In this document: piece after piece, positions 1 to 5,368 of the stretch
Position numbering within the stretch: position 1 is the stretch's first letter
Layout of the letters: each line of letters starts with the position of its first letter
Assembly: GCA_964428795.1 (NCBI GenBank)
Contig: CAYRZL010000102.1
Span: 1-8,462 of the forward strand
Direction of reading: 5' to 3'
Length of the DNA: 8,462 nucleotides
DNA from: CAYRZL01 sp964428795
Lineage (GTDB): Bacteria; Bacillota; Clostridia; Lachnospirales; Lachnospiraceae
Notes under the pieces: model-generated
Database searches by the model: none
What the model saw: the letters and a program-made list of their open reading frames with translations, nothing else
Told to the model about the DNA's origin: nothing
Translations under genes and position numbers: made by a program

Positions 1-226
1 AGAGGTGGAGCGCCGCTGTGCAGCAGGATAATCCCACCGCGTATTTCACACCGGCTTTTTCAGCCGCAATGCGTTCAACTTCATTGATATTTTTACCGAC
101 TGTGGACATCCAGTTCGTCTCATACGCTTCTTTCACGTACTCTAACTCAGGACCATGCATCGTCGGACTGGCGAGCCAAATTTTTTGAGCCGACGGCTCT
201 AAATTATGATTCTCAGGTATAAACAT
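1..226 (-). CDS. DegT/DnrJ/EryC1/StrS-family PLP-dependent sugar aminotransferase (N-terminal 75 codons, cut by window edge)
   Basis: The frame starts with ATG at 224-226, about 9 bases after a GGAG-type ribosome binding site (233-240 region), and stays open to the left window edge. The visible protein begins MFIPENHNLEPSAQKIWLAS, then has a PTMHGPELEYVKEAYETNW segment and ends near CCTAALHL. This pattern (small-aliphatic-SPP/T-M-x-G-x-E, then a TNW motif, then a Gly-rich/SCTAAL cofactor-side segment) is the usual N-terminus of DegT-type aminotransferases acting on nucleotide-linked 4-keto sugars. The PLP-binding lysine would be beyond the window. The upstream dehydratase at 1301-3304 makes the kind of 4-keto-6-deoxy sugar these enzymes use, so a UDP-4-amino sugar product is a reasonable inference. 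The ORF is the first gene after loaP and its structured leader, and so a likely LoaP-dependent gene. The family call is firm; the exact substrate is not determinable. Confidence 0.85.
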   Translation of the reverse strand, partial: MFIPENHNLEPSAQKIWLASPTMHGPELEYVKEAYETNWMSTVGKNINEVERIAAEKAGVKYAVGLSCCTAALHL

Positions 227-278
227 TTTTCTTCTTTTCTCCCCTGTGTCTTCTTCCCTTTATTTTCAGTCACACATC

Positions 279-401
279 TTACCGTGCAATGTGAGCAGTG
301 TGAGAGGTATCTGAGTGTCTGGCGGTTTTTTCCAGTAGGAACAAAACTTCTTCCAAATCGCTCATTTTCCACTTTTTCTTCCATTTTCGCTCCAAAAACA
401 T
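279..401 (-). CDS. Possible small ORF (40 aa) in the post-loaP leader, unknown function
   Basis: An ATG at 399-401 lies 5 bases after a full AGGAGG (407-412), ideal Shine-Dalgarno placement. The frame runs 40 sense codons to TAA at 279-281, and the stop is 52 bases before the aminotransferase ATG. The peptide starts MFLERKWKKKWKMSDLEEVL, so it has a strongly basic, Trp/Lys-rich start followed by an acidic amphipathic stretch and a His/Ser/Thr-rich tail. There is no signal peptide or membrane segment. I do not recognise a family. The ribosome binding site and part of the coding region fall inside predicted helices, so it could be a regulatory leader peptide. It may equally be a chance ORF in a structured RNA. 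No other frame across this stretch has a comparable ribosome binding site. Confidence 0.4.
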   Translation of the reverse strand: MFLERKWKKKWKMSDLEEVLFLLEKTARHSDTSHTAHIAR

Positions 402-440
402 CTGTTCCTCCTATCGCAATGGCAAGATACCTTGGACTCA
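301..440 (-). ncRNA. Nested long-range helices enclosing the small-ORF start (candidate RNA element)
   Basis: On the minus strand, TGAG-tcca-AGGTATCT (440-425) is complementary to AGATACCTCTCA (312-301). This gives 12 pairs interrupted by one 4-base bulge. Nested inside it, AGGAACAGA (409-401) can pair with TTTGTTCCT (345-337), 9 pairs with one G-U. The inner helix would cover the second half of the AGGAGG site and the A of the small-ORF start codon. The 5' strand of the inner helix has a second copy, AGGAACAG at 479-486, that could compete for the same partner. Read by eye; no folding energy was computed. Confidence 0.4.
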
Positions 441-523
441 AATGGTTTTATATCATCTTTTCTTGTAAACATAATTTTCTGTTCCTTTATTCATTTCACT
501 GTGTATAAACAGTCGATTTTTTT

Positions 524-572
524 CGTATTATCATTTTTATGATCTCTATTCCCATACTTTGCAAATGATACG
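524..572 (-). promoter_or_regulatory. Bulged hairpin just downstream of loaP
   Basis: On the minus strand CGTATCATTT (572-563) pairs with AAATGATAATACG (536-524), 10 pairs with a 3-base bulge and a 26-base loop. The loop contains a short competing hairpin, ATCAT-aaaa-ATGAT. It is followed by an A-rich rather than U-rich run, so it does not look like an intrinsic terminator on this strand. It begins 36 bases after the loaP stop codon. It could be an RNA recognition or processing element, or simply AT-rich chance complementarity. Confidence 0.35.
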
Positions 573-607
573 AGACACATTTTATTGCTATATCTTTACA
601 AAAGATA

Positions 608-1117
608 TTAAATAGTCTTTTTCGTTATTTCCAATCCAACTTCCACCCTCTGCATTCGACCAAACATCTCCATTTCCAGCCAGGCTTTCCTCTTATGACG
701 GTCTATCTTCTTGATCATAGCTTCCTGTCCCATCAAAGGTCCCTCAGTTATAATAATCTGATCCCCTTCTATGATACCCTCAGACATTTCTACCGTATGA
801 TCTTTTCCCCCAAAACGCATGAGGAAATTTATCTCCTTTTCTGTAAGAGGCACGATCGTGTCTCCGGTTCCAATCAATTTTGTAAAACCTGTCACTTTTT
901 TCAACGAATCAACCAATTGTTCCAGATTTTCAGATACTAGAAAGACATATCCGGGAAACAGCTTTTTCTTACATATTTTCCATGTTCCATCTATTTTTCT
1001 TTTTTCTTCATAATGGGGGATAAAACACGACTGTAAAACAACGTCATCAATATGACATTCACATTGAATACGGATCTTTTCTTCACTTCCTGTGCTTACT
1101 TGCATCACATACCACAT
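608..1117 (-). CDS. loaP: LoaP-type NusG paralogue, specialised processive antitermination factor
   Basis: This 169-aa protein starts MWYVMQVSTGSEEKI, the classic NusG N-terminal pattern. The NGN domain spans about residues 1-97 and includes LFPGYVFL at 53-60. A KOW domain covers about 116-145, with GDQ, then GPLMGQEAMIKKIDRHKRKA. Length and architecture match specialised NusG paralogues (LoaP/RfaH/UpxY class) rather than housekeeping NusG. Location in a Gram-positive polysaccharide locus favours LoaP. These proteins bind RNA polymerase at a leader RNA signal and suppress termination across a long operon. ATG at 1115-1117 was chosen because GGGAGG lies 8 bases upstream and the protein then begins at the conserved MWYVMQ. 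An in-frame upstream ATG at 1168 would add 17 non-conserved residues encoded by the terminator hairpin. The terminator directly upstream means loaP itself is expressed by read-through. Confidence 0.9.
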   Translation of the reverse strand: MWYVMQVSTGSEEKIRIQCECHIDDVVLQSCFIPHYEEKRKIDGTWKICKKKLFPGYVFLVSENLEQLVDSLKKVTGFTKLIGTGDTIVPLTEKEINFLMRFGGKDHTVEMSEGIIEGDQIIITEGPLMGQEAMIKKIDRHKRKAWLEMEMFGRMQRVEVGLEITKKTI

Positions 1118-1136
1118 GTTTGTTTCCTCCCTTCTC

Positions 1137-1188
1137 AAAAAAAGTATGCTTCGCCACCCAGCCTTCATTCAGCCCGGTTGCGAAGCAC
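1137..1188 (-). terminator. Intrinsic terminator / attenuator directly upstream of loaP
   Basis: On the minus strand, GTGCTTCGC (1188-1180) pairs with GCGAAGCAT (1154-1146), 8 Watson-Crick pairs plus a G-U. An inner ACC/GGT extension (1178-1176 with 1158-1156) follows after one mismatch. The stem is followed by AC and then seven consecutive T (1143-1137). That is a textbook intrinsic terminator for transcription coming from capD or from a promoter in the 1254-1293 region. Its T-tract ends 6 bases before the GGGAGG of loaP, leaving no room for a promoter between the terminator and loaP. It therefore acts as an attenuator on loaP unless bypassed. Confidence 0.85.
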
Positions 1189-1260
1189 CTATGTCCTCCC
1201 ATATCCCCAAACGCGACCTGGCGACGATTTGCTTTTATGGGATTATTATTTGGTTTGTAA
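1189..1260 (-). promoter_or_regulatory. Structured 5' leader of loaP upstream of the terminator
   Basis: Between the capD end and the terminator, the minus strand contains TCCCATA (1242-1236) complementary to TATGGGA (1203-1197), with an inner CAAA/TTTG (1231-1228 with 1211-1208). A stem-loop just before a terminator is the layout of attenuation or riboswitch leaders. TCGCC in its loop could also pair with GGCGA in the 3' arm of the terminator, a possible but short antiterminator. I could not match it to any riboswitch class I know. Confidence 0.4.
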
Positions 1261-1277
1261 ACTCATATTATTACAAA
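1254..1277. promoter_or_regulatory. Inverted repeat TTTGTAA-N10-TTACAAA, possible operator
   Basis: The two 7-base arms at 1254-1260 and 1271-1277 are perfect reverse complements separated by 10 bases. The element covers the putative loaP -10 box, a common place for a repressor site. The AT-rich setting raises the chance-occurrence risk, and no regulator gene is identifiable in the window. Confidence 0.3.
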
Positions 1278-1293
1278 TACTTTTTAGATTCAA
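1265..1293 (-). promoter_or_regulatory. Possible sigma-A promoter for loaP
   Basis: TTGAAT (1293-1288) and TAATAT (1270-1265) are separated by exactly 17 bases, starting 7 bases after the capD stop codon. Each box matches 4 of 6 consensus bases, so the boxes are weak individually. An alternative extended -10 reading, TG-T-AATAAT, overlaps the same place. A 7-bp-arm dyad, TTTGTAA-N10-TTACAAA (1254-1277), overlaps the -10 box and the expected start site. Transcription from here would enter the loaP leader and meet the attenuator. Confidence 0.4.
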
Positions 1294-1300
1294 CTTATAT

Positions 1301-3304
1301 TCAACTTGGATGATATGTACTCACAATACCCTGTACCAGTTTTTTGATTGACGTCTTATTCTTATACGCCGCATCCATCAATTCATCCAACTGTTTTAAG
1401 AATATCTCTGTCTCAAAAGGAATCGGACATCCGATATGAATCAACTCATTCTGAGTTTTCTTAAGTCCTTCTTCTGCCATCAGTTTTTCTTCAAACAGCT
1501 TTTCTCCCGGTCTCAATCCGGTATATTCAATCATAATGTCTACATTCGGCGTATGCCCTGATAATTTAATCAGGTTCTTTGCCAATGTCTCGATTTTCAC
1601 CGGCTCACCCATATCCAGGACAAAAATTTCTCCTCCATTGGCGTAGGTACCTGCCTGAAGCACCAGGCTTACCGCCTCCGGAATCGTCATGAAATAACGG
1701 ATGATATCCGGATGAGTGACTGTCACCGGTCCGCCGTCAGCAATCTGCTTTTTAAACAATGGAATGACAGACCCGTTGCTGCCCAGCACGTTTCCAAAGC
1801 GAACTGCCACAAATTCCGTCTTTGTATTTCGCAACGCCTCAACGATTTCAGGTTTTGTCACCACATCTTTCATTGAATGAGTGAATAACTGCGGAATCTG
1901 CTCCGCTTCTCCCGACTTGATCTTATAATCAAACGCCTGGATAACCATCTCGCAGAGACGTTTTGACGCACCCATGATATTAGTGGGGTTTACCGCCTTA
2001 TCCGTACTGATCAATACAAATCGCTCACAACCATGGGTCATCGCTGCATAAGCTGTTTTATATGTACCTAACACATTATTCTTTATGGCCTCGCAAGGGC
2101 TGTCCTCCATAAGAGGAACATGCTTATGAGCGGCTGCATGATACACGATCTGAGGCCGATAGGTTTCAAACACCTGGAACATCCGGCGGCTGTCCCTTAC
2201 CGATCCGATCAGCACCACAAGGTCCAGATCTGGATATTTCTTCCTCAACTCAAGCTGAATATCATACACATTATTTTCATACACATCAAACAGGATCAAC
2301 TGTCTCGGTTCATGATCCGCGATCTGTCTCGCCAGCTCACTGCCGATGCTTCCTCCACCACCGGTGACCAGAATAGTTTTTCCCTTAATATATCGGAAGA
2401 TTTCTTCCAGATTAACCTTAATGGGATCCCTGCCCAGCAAATCTTCCACAGCCACTTCTTTCATGGCGCTCACGGTAACCTCTCCGGTATAGAGCTGAAA
2501 CATGCCCGGCAGATTTCTCAGCTCACAGCGCGTTTCCTTACAGATATTCAGGATATCCCTCTTCTGCTGCGGAGTTGCGCTGGGAATAGCAACATAGATT
2601 TTTTCGATAGCATATTTCTCACAACATGCCATAATGGAATCTCTTCCGCCTTCTACTCTGACTCCATCTACATAACGTCCCCATTTATTTGGATTGTCAT
2701 CTATGATACAACATACCTTTTCACTGGTTTCCTTTGCCGCTTTAATATCGCGAAGAATCATCTGACCCGCGGCGCCGGCGCCAATCAGCATAATTCGTTT
2801 TACTACTCCGCTTCCTTCTTTATTTTGCCTGCCGCGAAGGAGCAATACAAAACGATACGCAAAACGAACCCCCAGCGTCAAAATAAACTGGAAGACAATA
2901 CCAAACAAAAAGTAGGATATAGGCATTCTGTGAATAAACACACCAAGAACCACAATGTGAAATGCCAGTGTAATAAGAGTAGCTGTAAACACACGAATCA
3001 GCTCATTATAGCTGGCAAATCTCCAGATACTCCTGTATAGACGCATACACCAGAAAATGATGATGCAAAAAATGATATAAATTGGAATAAAACGCATGTA
3101 TGCATGCATGTAATCTGCCGGAATCATCTGAAAACGACAGTCAAACCGAAACCACAGTGCGGCAAAATAAGATACCAGAATAGCCACGGCATCATACACA
3201 ATCAAATAAGCAGTTACTACCTGCCAATGCTTCAAGTGAAATCTTTTTCCATTCGTAGAAGCAATATTACCTTGTAATGTATTTCGGTTGTTTTTCTGAC
3301 GCAT
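1301..3304 (-). CDS. capD: Membrane-bound nucleotide-sugar 4,6-dehydratase (CapD/WbpM/PglF family)
   Basis: This 667-aa protein matches the long WbpM-type members of the family (about 660 aa). Residues about 28-160 hold four to five membrane segments. A first Rossmann-like domain has IGAGAAG at 174-180. The catalytic short-chain dehydrogenase domain starts near 309 with TGGGGSIGSE at 314-323, followed by YHAAAHKHVPLMED (388-401) and STDKAVNPTNIMGASK (433-448). In this family the catalytic T-D-K triplet is seen here as T434-D435-K436. The usual Tyr of the YxxxK motif is Met444, with Lys448 conserved. Family members remove water from UDP-GlcNAc-type substrates to give 4-keto-6-deoxy sugars at the inner membrane face. 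A stretch of roughly 35 residues (about 461-496) lies between the Rossmann-side helix and VAVRFGNVLGSNGSVIP. The ATG has a GAGGGAG site close upstream. The following aminotransferase is a fitting next step. UDP-GlcNAc as substrate is inferred. Confidence 0.92.
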   Translation of the reverse strand: MRQKNNRNTLQGNIASTNGKRFHLKHWQVVTAYLIVYDAVAILVSYFAALWFRFDCRFQMIPADYMHAYMRFIPIYIIFCIIIFWCMRLYRSIWRFASYNELIRVFTATLITLAFHIVVLGVFIHRMPISYFLFGIVFQFILTLGVRFAYRFVLLLRGRQNKEGSGVVKRIMLIGAGAAGQMILRDIKAAKETSEKVCCIIDDNPNKWGRYVDGVRVEGGRDSIMACCEKYAIEKIYVAIPSATPQQKRDILNICKETRCELRNLPGMFQLYTGEVTVSAMKEVAVEDLLGRDPIKVNLEEIFRYIKGKTILVTGGGGSIGSELARQIADHEPRQLILFDVYENNVYDIQLELRKKYPDLDLVVLIGSVRDSRRMFQVFETYRPQIVYHAAAHKHVPLMEDSPCEAIKNNVLGTYKTAYAAMTHGCERFVLISTDKAVNPTNIMGASKRLCEMVIQAFDYKIKSGEAEQIPQLFTHSMKDVVTKPEIVEALRNTKTEFVAVRFGNVLGSNGSVIPLFKKQIADGGPVTVTHPDIIRYFMTIPEAVSLVLQAGTYANGGEIFVLDMGEPVKIETLAKNLIKLSGHTPNVDIMIEYTGLRPGEKLFEEKLMAEEGLKKTQNELIHIGCPIPFETEIFLKQLDELMDAAYKNKTSIKKLVQGIVSTYHPS

Positions 3305-3448
3305 TTTTCTCCCTCGTTATTTCCTGATTATTCTTTTTCTGCTGCGCAAAGCATTACTCTGTACAGTTTCAAAACATGCCTTCAGGATATTTTAAAATAC
3401 CCCCCCCCGAACATATTTTCGGTTATTATCTTTCGTACAAACAACTGC
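3305..3448. other. 144-base gap before capD with a G9 tract
   Basis: This is the only sizeable break between the GH3-like gene and capD. It contains a run of nine G on the minus strand (3408-3400), immediately followed by the 12-base perfect palindrome TATTTTAAAATA (3399-3388) and then the capD ribosome binding site. I see no intrinsic terminator. TAAAAT in the palindrome resembles a -10 box, but no good -35 box sits 16-19 bases before it. Co-transcription with the upstream genes is therefore the default reading. Confidence 0.5.
3400..3408 (-). repeat. G9 homopolymer upstream of capD
   Basis: Nine consecutive C on the plus strand (G on the coding strand), about 96 bases before the capD start. 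The 13-base string made of C9 plus GAAC is identical to the one inside cpsC at 6150-6162. Homopolymers of this length are prone to slipped-strand length change. If a promoter uses the adjacent TAAAAT, tract length would change its spacing; otherwise it would only alter the leader. Confidence 0.8.
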
Positions 3449-4291
3449 CTAATCCATAGCAGTTTTTTCAGTCAAAATTTTTCCTACCGCATTGTCAATC
3501 TGATTTGCGGAAATATCCCCGTCATTCGCTGCTTTTAGTACTGCATCATATGCCTCTTTAAAATCTTTGCTTACATAAAGCAAATCCATCCCGTCGTTCA
3601 CCGAATTGACAGACGTCTCGCCTACTCCTACGTCTCCGGAAGCAATCTCGCTTGCCAGGTCATCCGTCATGGTCAGCTCCGTCTCCCGCAGCTCTGACAC
3701 CAACATCAACAGACCGTCCCCTTTTGCGTTTGCGATCGGAGAGTCTTCTTCTGCCTCCTCATCGTCTACGAAAAGAATCAGATCCAGCCCGATCCGTTCC
3801 TGACTGTAATTCTGCGTAGTTTCAAGCATTTCCTTCATCTGTTCATTGCCGGTAAAATTATCAGCTGAGTAAATAAGTCCGCCCACCGGATATTTATCCA
3901 GCGCCTCCTTCGTCCCGTCTCCGGCAGCCGTAGCCAGATCCACACCTGTCAGCGTCTCCGGCGTAGTGACAAACATCTGAGCCACCTTTTCTTCCAAAGA
4001 CATCTCCGACAGTTTTGCTTCCACATCCTCCGAAAAAGTATCGCGCTCCGTGAAATCCGTTTGCGCTGTATCGTTCTCGCCTTCCTCCGGTTCAGTCTCT
4101 GTCGGTTCCGCCTCCGCCGGTTCGGGCTGTACTTTCTGCTCGGTTTCCGGTTCCGAAGATATCAGTTTTACAGTTTCCTGTTCTGTCTTATTATGAAAAA
4201 CACCCGATAATAATCCGAGCGCCAGAACGATCACCAACACGACGACTTCCGCTATGATAAGAATGCTCAGACCTGTTTTTCCTCTCTTCAT
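3449..4291 (-). CDS. Membrane-anchored GH3-like protein with shortened, probably non-catalytic domain
   Basis: This 280-aa protein has an N-terminal membrane anchor (about residues 8-30), a Glu/Pro/Thr-rich linker (36-80), then extracytoplasmic sequence resembling glycoside hydrolase family 3 (NagZ-type). The start of the domain is clear: LSEMSLEEKVAQMFV at 94-108 and YPVGGLIYSADNF at 134-146. So is the end: GMDLLYVSKDFKEAYDAVLK at 234-253, then GDISANQIDNAVGKIL. TMTDDL (207-212) matches the segment that carries the catalytic nucleophile Asp in GH3. Between FVDDEE (174-179) and TMTDDL only about 30 residues remain. Active NagZ proteins are much longer there and carry the KHFPGHG-type segment and the His/Asp acid-base region. 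The frame is intact, so this looks like an evolved reduction, not a recent frameshift. The start follows the LCP stop by 4 bases, with AAGGAAGAG inside that gene, suggesting translational coupling. A glycan-binding or scaffold role is inference. Confidence 0.7.
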   Translation of the reverse strand: MKRGKTGLSILIIAEVVVLVIVLALGLLSGVFHNKTEQETVKLISSEPETEQKVQPEPAEAEPTETEPEEGENDTAQTDFTERDTFSEDVEAKLSEMSLEEKVAQMFVTTPETLTGVDLATAAGDGTKEALDKYPVGGLIYSADNFTGNEQMKEMLETTQNYSQERIGLDLILFVDDEEAEEDSPIANAKGDGLLMLVSELRETELTMTDDLASEIASGDVGVGETSVNSVNDGMDLLYVSKDFKEAYDAVLKAANDGDISANQIDNAVGKILTEKTAMD

Positions 4292-4295
4292 AGGT

Positions 4296-5360
4296 TTACT
4301 CTTCCTTATCTTCTCTCAAATCTGTATTCGGACCATCCACTTTTCCTTCAAGTACGCTGCTATATTCCAATACCGCGTTGGAAGGCGTGTAATCTGTGTC
4401 ATCATACAAAAATTCATGCAATGAGGTATTTAAATCCACCAGCGTCACCGGCACTTCCACCCAGCTGCCGCTCACAGTCCCCGCGTAAAATACCTGCGGA
4501 TATGCGCTGGTTTCCGTCATTTCATACTTTGATAAATAGTAAAGCAGACTGGTAAGATCGTCGCTTACAAAATTACTTTCTACCTTGCTCAGCATACTGT
4601 CAGCAAGAGAAATACGCTCATCCACACTCATGGTTTTTGCTTTTTCAAATATCTTAAACAGAATTTCTCTCTGACGTTCTGCCCGTTTGTAATCTCCGCC
4701 CGCGGCCTTACGGATTCTGGAATACGCCACCGCCTGGGCGCCATCCAGCTGATAGGTCCCCGCTTCCGTAATGTATCCGGTATAAGTCCCGTTGATTCCG
4801 CTAAGATGTTTTACCTCATCCTCATCAATATCATGTACAACACCGCCGATCTCATCTACCAGCTCCTGCACATTGATGAAATTCAAAACCAGATAATGCT
4901 CAATATCCAGATCAAAGTTCTGGTTTACCGTCAGCAGCGCAAGATCCGCTCCGCCAATGGCATGTGCGTGAGTGATTTTCTGATAAGCCTGATCCTCGAT
5001 ATGCACCATACAGTCACGATATATAGAAGCCACTTTCACTTCCTTCTTATCATGATCCACATGTACGATCATAATAGAATCCGAGTTTGTTCCTGCCGGA
5101 ATCTCTTCCGTTCTGGTATCCACACCCAGGATCACAAAATCCTCGGAGCCCTCCCGTTCTGAAACAGGCTCCTCCTCATCCTGCTGTTCCTGATCATCTT
5201 CTTCGGATACCAATGTTGCTTTATTTTCTTCTGCGTTCTGATCATCTGATGTTTTTGTCTCATCCGAACTCTTTAACGCAAAGACCCCCACAACCACTAA
5301 AACTATGATCAAAATGATCACTACCGGGATCCAGAGCTTTGCCCCTTTTTTCTGATTCAT
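4296..5360 (-). CDS. LytR-CpsA-Psr (LCP) family glycopolymer transferase
   Basis: This 354-aa protein has a short basic N-terminus and one membrane helix (about 10-30), then a very acidic linker (about 33-73), then an extracytoplasmic LCP domain from about 74 to 240. Characteristic residues are visible: LGVDTR (79-83 region), NSDSIMIV (92-99), the arginine of SIYRD (112-116), and the late arginine cluster YSRIRKAAGGDYKRAERQRE (213-232) that binds the pyrophosphate of polyprenyl-linked substrates. Family members transfer polymer from undecaprenyl pyrophosphate to peptidoglycan at the outer membrane face. The C-terminal tail (about 245-354) is not a domain I recognise. The start ATG at 5360 is 8 bases after the cpsD stop, with GGAGAG lying in the end of cpsD. 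This gene and the GH3-like gene form a tight pair. Confidence 0.92.
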   Translation of the reverse strand: MNQKKGAKLWIPVVIILIIVLVVVGVFALKSSDETKTSDDQNAEENKATLVSEEDDQEQQDEEEPVSEREGSEDFVILGVDTRTEEIPAGTNSDSIMIVHVDHDKKEVKVASIYRDCMVHIEDQAYQKITHAHAIGGADLALLTVNQNFDLDIEHYLVLNFINVQELVDEIGGVVHDIDEDEVKHLSGINGTYTGYITEAGTYQLDGAQAVAYSRIRKAAGGDYKRAERQREILFKIFEKAKTMSVDERISLADSMLSKVESNFVSDDLTSLLYYLSKYEMTETSAYPQVFYAGTVSGSWVEVPVTLVDLNTSLHEFLYDDTDYTPSNAVLEYSSVLEGKVDGPNTDLREDKEE

Positions 5361-5368
5361 TGTTTATT

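Larger units (their letters stand above)
227..607 (-). promoter_or_regulatory. Long structured leader between loaP and the aminotransferase gene
   Basis: This 381-base stretch holds no large gene. Reading the minus strand, it contains a bulged 10-bp hairpin (524-572), a nested pair of long-range helices (301-312 with 425-440, and 337-345 with 401-409), a possible 40-codon ORF with an AGGAGG site (279-401), and the aminotransferase ribosome binding site. I see no convincing sigma-A promoter and no GC-rich hairpin followed by a U-tract. The simplest reading is that the downstream genes are co-transcribed through loaP. LoaP proteins are known to act through an RNA hairpin in the 5' leader of their target operon, so this leader is where such an element would be expected. 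Assigning any one hairpin here to LoaP is inference. Confidence 0.55.

Noticed and set aside
199..508. Overlapping open frames of 80 (minus) and 100 (plus) codons in the leader
   Set aside because: The minus frame begins with TTG without a ribosome site and overlaps the aminotransferase start. The plus frame has Phe/Cys/Ser-rich antisense composition. Neither competes with the AGGAGG-preceded frame at 279-401.
1118..1168. Upstream in-frame start extending LoaP by 17 residues
   Set aside because: The extension is encoded by the terminator stem and T-tract, has no good ribosome site and precedes the conserved MWYVMQ start.
1189..1260. Known riboswitch (cyclic-di-GMP, SAM, THF, fluoride and similar) upstream of loaP
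   Set aside because: A short GCAAA resembles part of cyclic-di-GMP-I motifs, but the required conserved blocks and helix order are absent. It is kept only as an unassigned structured leader.
2120..3040. Plus-strand open frame of 306 codons
   Set aside because: It lies entirely antisense to the well-conserved dehydratase gene, has no ribosome binding site and encodes a His/Ser/Thr/Ile-rich composition typical of a shadow frame.
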